64,000 nt of DNA from Medicago truncatula (GCF_003473485.1 NC_053046.1:41749832-41813831), one strand, 5' to 3'; positions 34,443 through 46,273 are shown, counted from the first letter of the stretch. The notes: generated from the letters alone by a model not told the origin. Made by a program: numbers and translations.

Positions 34443-35263
34443 TTGGACATAAGGGTAAAATATTTTGTGACTAAGTCAAAGCTGAGAAGGAGGTTTGTTC
34501 TTGATGGAGGATCCCAAGTGGCGTGCTGTAGGCAACATGTTTCTCATATGCCTATTTTCCATTTGGAGCAGCAGGTCATCATAATGAACCATCCTGGTTA
34601 CGTTATTATTGTTTGTAGAATAGAACACAAATAATCTGCAAGTCCTAGCTCAACTGGCAAAATGCCGAAATTGTTAGGCCGATGCCATGACTGGGGTTCG
34701 AACCCCGGTACCTCCACTTGTGTGTGTGAGTTTATAATGACTTTGTCATTTCGTCTATCTACCAAAAAAAGAATAGAACACAAATATCAAGGCTTCTCTT
34801 TCTATTTCTATATACTATTACTATAAGATCCTCAAAATCTTGTGCAACTTATGGACGGCATAGTTTCTTCAAGAACTCGTCAGGCTAAGTTTCTTTTTAA
34901 TCATGACATCTATTCTGATAGATACACTTTTTCTGTTGAAATCGTCCCCATTTGCTACGGGGATTTGATTTTTCTGCCTCCTAAGGTTGCATCCAGTTGG
35001 GAAATATTAGTCCTATTATCATTTGTAGGTTGCTAAAAGAATTACTTTGCTTGATTTTCACCTTGAGGTACTGTATCTTAAATGTTGATCAGTACTGGAA
35101 TGCACTTTTCACGCCTTCACTCACTAGGAGTCAGTTAGTGGAATATTCTGTGCTCGATATTGTTGAGAGATATTCTGTGGTTCCATATTATGCAAAATAT
35201 GTAGACATAAGCAACAAAGATAGTGAAACTGTAACAGCCAATAGACAAATAAATTCACAGTGA
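34443..35263 (+). pseudogene. NMD3: NMD3 (60S ribosome export adaptor) pseudogene
   Basis: Pieces in order match plant NMD3. CRQHVSHMPIFHLEQQ lies at ~34528. After a SINE come SDRYTFSVEIVPICYGDLIF and LPPKVASS (~34915-35000), then IFTLRYCILNVDQYW (~35057) and LTRSQLVEYSVLDIVE (~35125). NMD3 exports the 60S subunit through CRM1. Frames shift between the blocks and stops occur, only the middle of the protein is present, and no start is seen. A nearby functional gene is not in this window. Confidence 0.8.
34634..34769 (+). mobile_element. tRNA-derived SINE, intact-looking, inserted in the NMD3 pseudogene
   Basis: 136 bp with Pol III box A TAGCTCAACTGG (~34646) and box B GGTTCGAACCC (34695-34705), ending in an A run. 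It is flanked by a perfect 17-bp target duplication AGAATAGAACACAAATA (34617-34633 and 34770-34786). It is not a real tRNA gene: there is no acceptor stem or anticodon arm. Confidence 0.93.
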
Positions 35264-35919
35264 AGAATGCAACTTGCTCCACAAATTAGATACAGGTAAT
35301 TATTGTTTGTATTTTTCACATTTCAAGAAATTTTCAACTACTAGTACTACTATATATCCACAGCTCTAAGCCTAAATAGAGGAGGTGTTTGCTATAATAA
35401 CATGGACATTTAGTATGATCCACACTCCACTCATAATAGAGAAAGGTTGACGATTTAGATCGTTCCAAAAACCTTTGCCATGCAAAACAACTTTTAATAT
35501 GATTCGCATCTTTCTAATCCATATCTATGTGCTTCGTATTTGCAAACGACTTTTTTTACGATTGGCATCTTCCAAAATCTTTTGAATAAATTCATGTTCG
35601 TACCTGCAAAAGTTAAAACTTTCAATTCATTTATGCATATAGTTTTGAACTTATTTAGTCAAAAAAACATATAAAGTGCAATCTGACTATCAGTTTTTCA
35701 CAAGAACAAGTTGTCGCATAGAATACAAAAACTGCACTGAAACTTAAAACAAAACTTAAACAACAAAATATTTCATGTCTAAATTTCTTGATGGTAAATT
35801 ATACTTCAATTGATAGCAGCTATAAAGAAGAGCAGATTTCTTTTCTTTTCTGTTTTTACCAATTCACATACCTTCCGAGACTATGGAATTATATTATATC
35901 ATATTCTTAACTGCTATCG
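35264..35919. other. Spacer 3' of the NB-ARC-TIR gene
   Basis: Searched on the minus strand for an exon continuing the TIR gene; none recognised. AT-rich and without clear repeats. Confidence 0.4.
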
Positions 35920-37491
35920 CTAGTAAAGTAAAAATTGGTTATTATAGAATAATGCAAATAGAAGTCTTTTGAAGGATATTACATACCCGGTTGTATAAGC
36001 CTTTCCGGACAAATTCGACACTTCAAACAAAGCTGACTTCCATTTCTGTACTCTCTCTGAGTCAATTCCAAAATTATTTTCATGTTGAGCCATGTCTTCG
36101 CCATAACAATTTCTCAAATGCCTTATGTCTGACGGTTTCACTTTGTAAAAGATTGGCCAAACTAATTGATTCTTCAATTTCATACACTCCATAATTTTGA
36201 CAAGTTCTTCAAGACACCATGAGGAATTCGCATAGTTTTCAGACAAAATGATAATCGACAGCCTTGATTCTTCAATTGCATTTAGAAGAGTGGGTGAAAT
36301 TTTGTCTCCAGTGTGCAGTCCTCCATCATCCATGAAGGTCTTGAATCCCCCTTGACATAAAGCTTTATACAGATTACCTGTAAAAGAGTAGCGTGTATCT
36401 TCTCCTCTAAAACTTAAGAAAATTTGCCATTTGGCCATTGAATGTCTCAGACTATCTAGTGATGCTTTCCATTCCTCAATTGGTTTACCTCTTAAGGAAG
36501 ATCCCACATCTTTAATTGTTCTCGGTAACCCTTCGCATTCAAAGGAAACTTCACGTGCCACATTCAATAAGTCAAATGAAGACGAGTGCCCTTCATCATG
36601 AATACCAGAATGTTTTTGGAACAAAGTCCAAGATTCCTCTATAGATAAGGGACCAAGTTGAATATTCCTTTTGGAGTGCATCAATTCACAATCTTGTTGG
36701 GCAAGTGCGGTCAAAAGGATCTTGCATCGATTACTATTACAAGGAATGCCTACATCTTCTGGATCAAATTTTACCCGAACATCATCGAAAATCACTAGAA
36801 TTGGACGACTCATACTTTCTATTCTTGAGAATATTCTTCTTGCTCTTACAGTTTCACTTTTTTTATCGAATGTCATGTCTAACAAGTCAGCAATTTCTTC
36901 TTGCATAGTTCTGATATTCAGGTTTTGCGTCACCGTGGCAAATAAAACCTCATGAAAAATCTTTAGATGCTTAACTTTCTCACCCATTGCTTTTGCCAAC
37001 GCTGTCTTACCAGAGCCCTTGCTACCATACAATCCAATCATAGAGCAATTATCATCTCGCAGTGCCTCTAAAATTTGATCTGAAGTCTTATCTCTAGACT
37101 TAAAACACAAAATATTTCCTGAAGAGAAGTGCTCTAAACTTGGAATTGGAGTTGAAAATGGATCAAATTCGCATTTTACATTCAACGCAGTTATTTTTCT
37201 CAGCAATTTCCTAAATTCATTCCATTGTCGTTTTCTTGATTGTAGTGTCAGATTTTCAACCTCTTGCATGAGTATATCTGTTTCTTTTAGCCACTCAAAC
37301 ACAGCATCGTTGACCTTTTCAGTTTTGTGATCAGTTGCTTCAACTTTTACGCGCACAAGATCTCGATTTGAAATCAGCCTATTCTTTTCTGTTTCGACTT
37401 CTTCAAAGACTTTGCCGAACCAATCAGATAGATATTTCTTTCCTTCATCGTCCTCTAACACCATCTTTACCGCCTTACCAACAAAAAACAT
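35920..37491 (-). CDS. NB-ARC-TIR protein (reversed domain order, no LRR)
   Basis: One open frame of 523 aa. Residues 1-150 are helical and Lys/Glu-rich, like the end of an RPS2/RPS5-type coiled-coil region. An NB-ARC domain follows: P-loop GLYGSKGSGKTALAK (153-167), kinase 2 ILVIFDDV (231-238), RNBS-B CKILLTAL (256-263), RNBS-C LGPLSIEESWTLFQ (279-292), and GLPR instead of GLPL (321-324). A complete-looking TIR domain then runs from about 355 to 500: FLSFRGEDTR (358-367), SENYANSSWCLEELVKI with the conserved Glu429, and a WPIFYKVKPSDIRH strand. No LRR or MHD motif. Canonical TNLs put TIR first. Met352 directly precedes the TIR, as if a TIR gene start were fused in frame. A CTTTGCAG acceptor just upstream (~37519) suggests that a first exon may exist; a GTATGT donor at TTG|GTATGT-like sequence (~35986) may end the TIR exon. 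Confidence 0.85.
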   Translation of the reverse strand: MFFVGKAVKMVLEDDEGKKYLSDWFGKVFEEVETEKNRLISNRDLVRVKVEATDHKTEKVNDAVFEWLKETDILMQEVENLTLQSRKRQWNEFRKLLRKITALNVKCEFDPFSTPIPSLEHFSSGNILCFKSRDKTSDQILEALRDDNCSMIGLYGSKGSGKTALAKAMGEKVKHLKIFHEVLFATVTQNLNIRTMQEEIADLLDMTFDKKSETVRARRIFSRIESMSRPILVIFDDVRVKFDPEDVGIPCNSNRCKILLTALAQQDCELMHSKRNIQLGPLSIEESWTLFQKHSGIHDEGHSSSFDLLNVAREVSFECEGLPRTIKDVGSSLRGKPIEEWKASLDSLRHSMAKWQIFLSFRGEDTRYSFTGNLYKALCQGGFKTFMDDGGLHTGDKISPTLLNAIEESRLSIIILSENYANSSWCLEELVKIMECMKLKNQLVWPIFYKVKPSDIRHLRNCYGEDMAQHENNFGIDSERVQKWKSALFEVSNLSGKAYTTGYVISFKRLLFALFYNNQFLLY

Positions 37492-38370
37492 GGCATATCG
37501 AAGATTTGCTGCTGCTGCAAAGTTTTATTGATGTAAACATTTAAATCAGCATACGTTTCACAATGAATTTCATTTTCACTTTTCAATGTAAAATGAATAT
37601 TATTTTTTTCAATTGTGTCTTCTAATATATACAATATTCCCAAAGTACTATATTCTATTAACGACGGTGGAAAACACATCAATAGTTAACAAGATTAATG
37701 TAATAAAAAGTGTCATGTTGTTTTACATACAATTTTATTGCATTTCTTACTCTGTGTGTACAGACTTTGAACGACGTATGCAATTTAAAACGGAGAGAGT
37801 AACTGAAACAAAAATTTAAATGAAAGGAATTGGAACTCACACATGTTGCAGCATGCATAAAGGATGTATCAATGAATTTTGAATAAATGAATGTCTCTTA
37901 GCTTCAACTCTTAGCTTCAAAGTAGAAGGTTAGTCAACAAATAAATGGTTGGAGGGTGAGTGGTAGATGTATATATTGTGAAGTGTGATGTGATCAGCTT
38001 CCAACTAGACTCTATATATGAGATATCATCAAGTCAAGTCCACACTTTTGTGTAGTAACAATAATGATGGCTATGTGATTATTTCATAGGAAGCTTCATT
38101 TATAAATAAGAAGCTGATTCAAACTTGAACTCACCAAAACTTACAAGAAAGAAACAAGTAGTCAACCTGGTTTGTTTCTTCAACGAAAATACAGAGAAGA
38201 TAGAATGGGGTCCTACTTCAATTATTAATCTTGGTTCGGAAAATCTGTGGGCATATAAAAAGAGTTTTTTTTATTTCTTCTCTCAATTGAATTTTTTTAT
38301 AAACAACGTAAAAAATCAAACATTCACCAAAAAAAAAAAAAGTAAAAAATCAAACTAATAAAAACAAATA
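37492..38370. other. 5' flank of the NB-ARC-TIR gene
   Basis: AT-rich, no convincing ORF. An upstream first exon could lie here, but no CC-type coding stretch was recognised. Confidence 0.35.
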
Positions 38371-38379
38371 ATATTTTTT

Positions 38380-39205
38380 TTTTGAGTCAACGATGATGTG
38401 GGTGGTTATTAGTGTTGGTTACATAAGGTTTTTGCACTTGGGTTGGTAGTTGGAATGTAATGGTGTCTTTTTTGCATGGTGGTGATATTTTGGTGTTGAT
38501 GTTGAGAAGCTTGTGAGTTGGTTTTATTTTTGGAGATTTTTTTTCTACGTTTGTGGTGCTTCGTGGTGGTTTTCACGGTGGTGTTGATACTAGGTCTTTT
38601 GTGGTGGTGCTCGTGGTGGTGATGCTTGTGGTGGCTGGTGTTGGTTTTCGTGGTGGCTGGTGTTGATTTTTGGTGAGGATTAATGGTGGTTTTTGTGGTG
38701 GTTAATGGTAGTTTTGTGTGGTGATGGTTATGTTTATTGTGGGTTTTCTTCTATGAGTTTGTTGTTAATGGGGTTTTCAAATACTTAGGTGGTGATTTTA
38801 CCAGTGCTTAACTGCGCTCAACTGCAGAAGAGAAGCAAAGTGCAGTTATACGAGTTTTTGGTAGGTTTGATGGTTATTTTGGACGGGTTTTGCAACGGTT
38901 TGGCACAAGACTTGTTTTTGCTATTGCTTAGGCGTTCATACTTTGATTTTTGGAGATGACTTTTTGGTTCTGGTGTTTAGTTTTTATTGGTTTCAGGGGC
39001 CCTCGGTGGAGGGTGTTTTTGGTTTGTTTGTTGAAGTTTGTATTTGATGCATGAGTGTTTGTTTGGGTGTTCCACATATACACACCACACTTTTCCTTTG
39101 TATATTCCTACTTAAGTCTCCTAACCAAACATTCCTTATGTTTGCTAGGATTCTTTGCGTTTTGAATAAACTTTATTTTAGCTTCTTAAAAAAAAAAAAA
39201 AAACT
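38380..39205 (+). mobile_element. Probable retroposon with poly(A) tail, GGTGGT-rich
   Basis: A GT-rich block (GGTGGT and TGGTGGTG repeats, 38480-38720) is followed by a 3' UTR-like part with 'gaataaacttta' and a 16-base A run at about 39188-39203. This looks like the 3' part of a LINE or a retroposed transcript. No RT motif or target duplication was found. Confidence 0.4.
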
Positions 39206-39324
39206 TATACCCAAAAAATATTTATTTAGTAATTTTTTGAAAAATCAATAGTATTTTAGTAATTTTCCCTTTAAAGAAATATAATTGTGGGGTGGGACAT
39301 GGCCCACCTAGGTCCTAATGTGGT

Positions 39325-39342
39325 TTTTTTTTTTTTTACACA
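39325..39342 (-). mobile_element. Minimal retroposon insertion: 18 bp of tail only
   Basis: An 18-bp block (T run then ACACA) sits between exact 12-bp direct repeats TCCTAATGTGGT (39313-39324 and 39343-39354). On the minus strand it reads TGTGTAAAA..., the same terminus as the retroposon at 3482-3976. Confidence 0.65.
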
Positions 39343-39404
39343 TCCTAATGTGGTGTTTGGATGTTGAAGTTTAATACAAATTTTTCTAGAAGTATTTTGT
39401 AGAA

Positions 39405-40137
39405 GAAAAATACTAGGATCACACCCACTAACACTCTCTTTTAACACATCCAATAAAAATTAGCCATGTATCCCATTTTTTTAATTCAATTTACTTGTAA
39501 CCTGCTCATCCAGTTTTTAAAAGTTTGATTTTATTTGTTTGGAGAGAGAAGAGAAAAAAGAAAAAGAAAAAGAAGGCTTTTGTCTCTATCACATGCAATT
39601 TGAATGATTTTGATTTTGGTAAATCAAATTTTCACCTGAACATATAATTATTGGAGGATTATTATAATTAGGGCTAATTTTCTCACCAAAGATATTTAAT
39701 TTGAAAATAGACGTTCACACAGCAGATTTGGGTTTTTCAAATTGATAGATTCCAATTTGTTGCCCTGAGAAAGAAAACAGATGTTTGACAGTGGGAGTAG
39801 AAGTGTCGTAAATTCTGAGAAGAAGGCAGAGAGATTAATGCAATTTTGGAGAATGGGAGAAGAGGGTGAATAGATTCACACTTTGTTTCATAAGCAAGGA
39901 AATTCCATCTTATTGAAGACTTGATTTAGATCCAAACTCATCTATGTTGTTTCTCAACACTTTCTCTTTCCTCTTTTTCTTTTTTCTCGTTCTCTCTTCA
40001 AAATAAAAAATAAATAAACGTTTAGAAGCAGGGTGAGCAGGTTACAAGGAATTTAAATTAAAAAAATGGGACACATAGCTAATTTTTATTGGGTGTGTTA
40101 AAAGAGAGTGTTAGTGGGTGTGACCCTAACATTTTTC
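39405..40137. mobile_element. MULE-type non-autonomous element, ~730 bp
   Basis: Inverted ends pair for ~170 bp (left GAAAAATACTAGGATCACACC, right GGTGTGACCCTAACATTTTTC). Flanks TTTGTAGAA (39396-39404) and TTTTTAGAA (40138-40146) match at eight of nine positions. No transposase ORF inside. Its right end lies ~510 bp upstream of the p32 gene start. Confidence 0.8.
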
Positions 40138-40648
40138 TTTTTAGAATATCTCTAGAGTATAATTACACATATATGACCGTATCTTATCTTAATCTAAGAA
40201 TACATTACTTTTTATATTACATTAACGAACCTCCTAAAATGTAGAGAGAAAAACAAAAACAAACACAAACACATTTCACATGGTTATGTCAGATACATTA
40301 CTTTTCATTTTACATATACACATCTTCTGATCATTATTATAAACAAGGTTCATTTAATAAATGATCTATGTGATCATTTCTTCATAGATACATAGTACTA
40401 TCCAAAAACTATAAGCAAGAATCTAAGTGTTTTTAAAATTTTAAAAAAATAATTTAAAATTAACATAAGCAATTGCAAACACATAAAATATGTTATTATA
40501 AATCAAAAATTATTTTTGGTCTAACCAAAAATTGATATATTTTTTAAAATATTTGTGTTTAACAAAAATTGAATTTGTTAAATGTAGAATATGCATGTGT
40601 GTTACACTTAGGGAGGTTCAAACAGAAGAAACATAACGCGAAATAGAA

Positions 40649-43600
40649 ATGTGGAAGAGAGGTTTATTCACCGCCGTCGGCGCACTCCGCCACCGCACAA
40701 CTCCGTCAGGAGTTCGCGGCGCCGCCACTATGTCATCCGCCGTAGACACCATGGTTCTCCGTTCCCTCAAAGAACACTACATGGAAGTCGCCAAAATGAA
40801 CATGCCACCTGTACTCTCTCTCTCTCTCTCTAAAAATCTCGTTCTCTCTCTAGGGTTTAGGGTTTAACCTTTTTCATGCATTTCAATTTCAGAAAGTGAG
40901 TCCTCCATCAAACTTCACAATCGTGAAAGGAGCGCTTGATTCCGAAGGTCCTGTTCTGAAGCGAAACTACGGCGAAGAAGAAATCAGCATCTACGTGATG
41001 CGATTGAACAATATCGGTGAAGAACAAGACGGTGCTATTGATCAATTGTTCATTCATGTTGATGTATCTAAACCTGAACAGAAGGAATCGTTGAATTTTC
41101 TTTGTGGTTTGTATGAAGATGCTCTTGGGATTCACTCTGTTTCTATGAGACCTAAGCTTCTTGATTCTAGTGGATACATTCTGACTCCTACACATTATAC
41201 CGGTCCTGTTTTTGCGTATGTTTCTTCAATCTCAATCTCTTTCTATACATATGGATTCTTGATATATGGAGCATTGGCGCAGACAAGAGAAACACTAACA
41301 CCGACTGTTGACATCGATAATTATTTGGAAGAAAAAAAATGACATAATTGATTGAATTCACATGTATCGGTGTTGTATCCGTGTCAGACACTGACATAAC
41401 AAACACACCTTTAATCATAGTGTCGGTGTTACAAAAAAATGATACACTAGGCTTTTACTCTGCTAATTTTCATTTTTTGTTTTGTTCTGTTTTGAGTATT
41501 TTTGTTTGATAGTGACATATATGATTCTGATAAGTTGAAAATTTATGGTTTCTGTTGTAGTTTAGGTTAATTGAAATAGTTGAAGTATGTAACAATATAA
41601 GCTGAAATAAGATAGATTATAGTGCAGAATGGTTGGAAAGAGATTTTGTTAGAAGTATATTCACCTCCTAAATCACAACGGTTTTGCTCTGTCCACATTC
41701 GTGTTTTGTTTCAAACTTTTTTGTTTTATAGGGAAGTCTATGATTCTGATGTGTTTAGAGTTTATGGTTTTTGTTTGTGTAGTTTAGGTAATTGAAATAG
41801 TTGGAGTTTGTAACATTATAAACTGAGAAAAGATAGATGAAAGTGGAGAATTAGATGGGGAGAATGGTTTTGGATATGTTTAATGAGTATAGAGGATTTT
41901 CTATATGGTTAAAACTAGCTGAATTCATGATACTGTAGGGTTTTAATCTGTTAATATCCATTTTTGTTTTGTTTTGTTATGTTTGAATCATGTTTTTTAT
42001 AGTGAAATCGATGATCCTGTTATATGAGTTCAGGGTTTTTGTTTGTGTAGTTTCGGGTTTTGATGGGTAGAGAAGATTTGCTATATGCTAAAGAAATTTC
42101 TCAAGTGTAGTTTTGGGTTTTGATGTGTATAGAAGATTTGCTATATGCTAAAGAAATTTCTGAGTTTAGTGATTTGAAGAATGGAGCTGAAGTAGAATTC
42201 CCCTCCATTATTAAGCACTCTTCGTGTTTCTAAGTGGAGCATAGGCTTATGTTGATTCTTGGGGAAATTGCACATACCACCGTTAGATATTCTGAATTGA
42301 AGTGTTGTCCATTATTGGTCATATGGCGCTGCCATGGTGGATTGCGGTGGCGGATTCTTTGATAACCACCATGGCCAACTTATGAAAGATGGCGGCGCCA
42401 TAGCGTATTTTTGGCTTTCCACAGTTGATAACTCTGGAAATTACACCCCTCTGTTTTGAAAAAGACATTTATCTCCCTTCAATCACACACATCCTCTACA
42501 AGGGATGTCATTTAAGCATATCTTAGGAGACTTAAGTGCAATTTCCCCTTTATCCTAAAATAGTTTTCTATTGCAACAACGTAACGAAAATGACAAGGGT
42601 GTACCACACATGATAATATAGTGCCTACTGGATTCAAAATGGATCCAATCCTTTCATGCATCCTATCACAGTGATAGTTTTACAGTATCAGATTATCCTT
42701 CAGTGGTATTAGAAGTATAAAAGATAGTTACACTTTGTTAGTAGGTGTTTTGTTTGTTAATCCTCCATAAGCTCTATATATAAAACATCTTGTACTCATT
42801 TTATGCATCTTTTACTCAATTCAATATGTTGCCTTCGGAGTATACTCTCTACCTATACCATGCCTATGACCTTTACCCCACACCCTTGGATTTCTCACAA
42901 CTGTTCCTAAACTAACAATGACAACTGATAGCTGTTATCAGAAAATATTGAGATTGTGTGTTCTTTCATTTTTTGTATGGAACTTAATGTGGGTGCTTAA
43001 TTGCTGTCAATGTGAATGCTTCACATATATGCTCTTTTCTGGATGACATAAGATAGGAAGGGTTAAGCAAGGTAGAACTGCTGAATCCTGTTTTGCATAA
43101 AACCAGAAGTTCTTTTGTGGTCACATTCTTATTCCTACTTAATACACTGGTCCACTTTTTGCGCATGTCTCCTCAATCTCTTCTCTACTATGAATTGATG
43201 ATACACTAGAGTTTTACTCTGTTAATATTCCTCTTTTGTTTTGTTGTTTCACGTATTTTTGTTTAATAGTGATATCTATGATCCTGTGGGGTTTAGAGTT
43301 TAGGGATTATGTTGTGTAGTTTAGGGTAATTGAAACAGTTGGTGTGTGTAGCAATATAAGCTGAAAAAAGATAGATGAACATGGAGAATTGATTTGGGGG
43401 GGGGGTCCCGATATGTTTATGAGTACACTACCTTTAAGATATGCTTCAATGAAGTTTTGTCAACCGCCATGGCCAATTTGTGAAGGACGGAGTGACCAGG
43501 ATGTCTTGTGGTGGATATGACAGGGCCATATGGTTGATTTTTGGCTTTCAGCCATGGTCCGCCATCAATAACTCTGGAAATGACACCCCTCTATTCTGCA

Positions 43601-44353
43601 AAAGACAGTAATCTCCCTTTAATTAGACAAACCCTCTACAAGGGATGCATGCATGATTTAAGCGCATCTCAGACGAGATGAATGCAATTTCCTTTCATTC
43701 TAATAATCTTCTATTAACACAATGAAAAGACAAGGCTGTACCACATGCAACATTATAGTGCATACAGTAGATTCACCATGGATCCAATCCTTTGCTGCAC
43801 CCTATCACAGTGATAGTTTTACAGCATCAGATTGTTCTTTAATGGATATTGGCCACAAGCTCTATATATAAAACATCTTGCACTCATTTTCTGTCTGTTA
43901 ATCAGTTCAATTTGCTGCCTTCAGAGTATGCTCTCTATCTGGCCTATGCCCTTTACCCCTCACCCTTGGATTTCTTTCAAATAATCACAAACTAACAATG
44001 ACAACTGTTATCAGAAAATATCTGTGTTCCTTCATTATTATTATTTTTAAACTGGAACTTATTGTTAGTCTTAATTACTGTCAATGTGAATGCTTCATTT
44101 ATATGCTAGATGAATGTGGTAAACTAGGAAGTGTATTGACACTTTTTGACTGACTTGCGTGTAAATTGACAGGGAACTAGATGAAAAGATGAGAGATGCA
44201 TTTCACAGTTACATAGAGGAACGAGGTGTAAATGATAGCCTCTTCAAATTTCTTCAAGCATGGCTATATGTGAAGGAACATCGAAATTTAATGCGTTGGT
44301 TCAAAACGATGGGCTTGTTCATTGATGGAAAGAAGCAAGCCGTAGATGCATAA
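40649..44353 (+). CDS. Mitochondrial glycoprotein family protein (MAM33/p32-like)
   Basis: Three exons, 40649-40810, 40893-41215 and 44173-44353, giving 221 aa; phases agree (0, 2) and the borders are GT-AG. The N-terminus is Arg/Ser/Ala-rich without acids (MWKRGLFTAVGALRHR), a good mitochondrial presequence. The body matches the MAM33/p32 fold: acidic stretches in the middle, then SLNFLCGLYEDALGIHSVSM, YTGPVFAELDEKMRDAFHSY and FKFLQAWLYVKEHRNLMRWF. Family members form acidic trimers in the mitochondrial matrix and are linked to oxidative phosphorylation and ribosome assembly. Length and C-terminus are normal for the family. Met28 or Met35 are unlikely starts because they would lose the presequence. 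Intron 2 is nearly 3 kb and internally duplicated. Confidence 0.92.
41440..44110. repeat. Internal duplications in intron 2 of the p32 gene
   Basis: A block with 'gatacacta', 'ttttactctg' and 'taattgaaatagttg' followed by 'aagatagat' occurs near 41440-41640, 41740-41860 and 43200-43400. A second block (42290-43000) recurs at 43430-44080, ~1.1 kb away, sharing 'aactctggaaat', 'ctctacaagggatg', 'tcacagtgatagttttacag' and 'cacccttggatttct'. Divergence is moderate. Confidence 0.8.
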
Positions 44354-44729
44354 TTTTCTCATCTTGCAGAGGGCATGTATTTTTCCTATGAGATCCAACA
44401 GTCAGCAATTAATTTATTCAAAACTCTTAGAATTCTGACTACTTTTAAAGGAATGAGCAAGAAGAGCAATTTTCATTTTTCATCTACTAGAGGATGGGCA
44501 TAATATTATAGTAAATCCGTTTTATTTTTCTTTATCCTTACTATTACATAGGGGAAAAGAAAAGTTGCATTCAAATGTGTGTAAACAACAACTTTAAAAG
44601 GTGGACATCCAATTATTTCCATACCAACTTTTTCTATAACTCCTCTAAAAAAACTTGTTATTGCTATTTCGTTCAAACTTGTTTTTGTCACATGAGAAAA
44701 GGAAAGCAAAATAAAGGAGACACTAAGGC

Positions 44730-45085
44730 CAAGTCAAATCACTAAAGCCAGTAGCAGGATCATCAAGAGCAAACCAAAGAAGAGCCTTGAGAAACTTCCA
44801 ACTAAGGTAGTCTATGCAAAAATTGTCTTCTCTGATTGAAAGAATAAGGCAACCTTGAGAAGAAAGATCTTTAGTATCACGAATTACAAACACATAGATG
44901 AAAACTCAAATCACTTGAGAGGATCAAGGCTAGGACAAAGAGACAATATGAGTAAAGATCACACCTCTATAACCAAGAGACCAAGTAATATACAATCCAT
45001 GAAAAATGTCAAGAAACTCAACAATCTTGCTTGAAATCCCAGAGTAACCAACCAACTCCTGAGTTCTACTAATTCCACCAAAACC
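44730..45085 (-). mobile_element. LINE-type RNase H domain, decayed
   Basis: The minus strand reads IFHGLYITWSLGYRGVIF then IREDNFCIDYLSWKFLKALL and LDDPATGFSDL. This is the C-terminal RNase H domain attached to plant non-LTR reverse transcriptases. Interrupting stops lie in the middle; no start or neighbouring RT. Confidence 0.6.
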
Positions 45086-46260
45086 TTATATACCAGATTT
45101 CTAGTAATTATACCATAAACATTTAAGGTAATTGCAATTGCAATTTCCCTTTGATGGATGCCACTGAATTTCTCAAGATATTAAATTTAATCAATTAAAC
45201 TGTTGAATACTGTCATATTATCTTATTGATTGATCACAGCTTTATCTTTATTTTTTATATAAATTTACATTCATATTCATGTATTCTTATGGTTAATGAT
45301 TAGCTATTAGTTCCTCTCAAAAAAATATTAGCTATTATTAGTTATATTTAAAACCAGGTCAGTAGTATTGAAAATCACTGTACTGAACCCAATATAAAAT
45401 ATCGTTGAAAAGATCAATTTTCTCAAACTCTGTTTTTTTAAATCAATTTTTCATAATCAATCTCAATCAAAAATAAGTTACATAGTTAAGATAACGCCAA
45501 CAGTGCATACCTACTTCTGACTTGTGGCACAAGTCATTGTCAGCCTTCTCATGTTTTTATAAGTACATTCTTGTTGTTTTACATGCTATACACGTTTCAT
45601 GTATTATTTCTAGTTTTATAATCAATTAATTTTTACAATAGTTTTATAATTGATGCTTTATTTTAAAAAAATATATTGCTAGGTGAAGTTTTTTCTTATA
45701 TCAGTTTTATAAGAATTCAAACAATATGTCATGCTCAATATATGTTTGGGAAAATTTAAAGGTCTTGACTCATCTAACAAATGTCAAGATTGTTAAATTG
45801 AGTATTTTTCGTAGTTACTCGAATTTGAATTTATAGAGGATTTTATAATTTGTAATTTTTCAAACGATATTTGTCACTTTGTCTATAAAAGACTTCATTT
45901 GTAAAATGTAATTTTCTTGAGTGATTTATAAAACGTTCTTAAAGGGAGTCAATAATGTAACAAAAAAACGGGAGTAAATGTATGTACTGCAATTGTACCC
46001 GAAAATAAAATGTGCTGCAAAAATATTAATTTACCAAAAAAAAATATATTTTATAAATATAACTTGACGAACCTTCCATCAATAATATTTTGAATTGCAA
46101 ATAAAAATGGTAATAAATTAACAAACTAATCATCAAATTTTTAGTACCACAGATACCAATTATTAAACTTATTCAAACATTCCTCAAAATTTGCCAAATC
46201 TAGTAGCAAAAAATAAAATCTCCAAATCAATTGAATTTTTGAATATTATCCAAAAATAAG
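45086..46260. other. Spacer, no gene seen
   Basis: AT-rich DNA downstream of the LBD gene on its strand. No repeats with clear ends noticed. Confidence 0.45.
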
Positions 46261-46273
46261 ATCAAGCTATTGC

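Noticed and set aside
34634-34769. tRNA gene candidate
   Set aside because: Boxes A and B are present, but there is no acceptor pairing or anticodon arm; target duplications and an A tail show a SINE.
36671-36955. 94-aa plus-strand frame
   Set aside because: Antisense shadow of the NB-ARC coding sequence.
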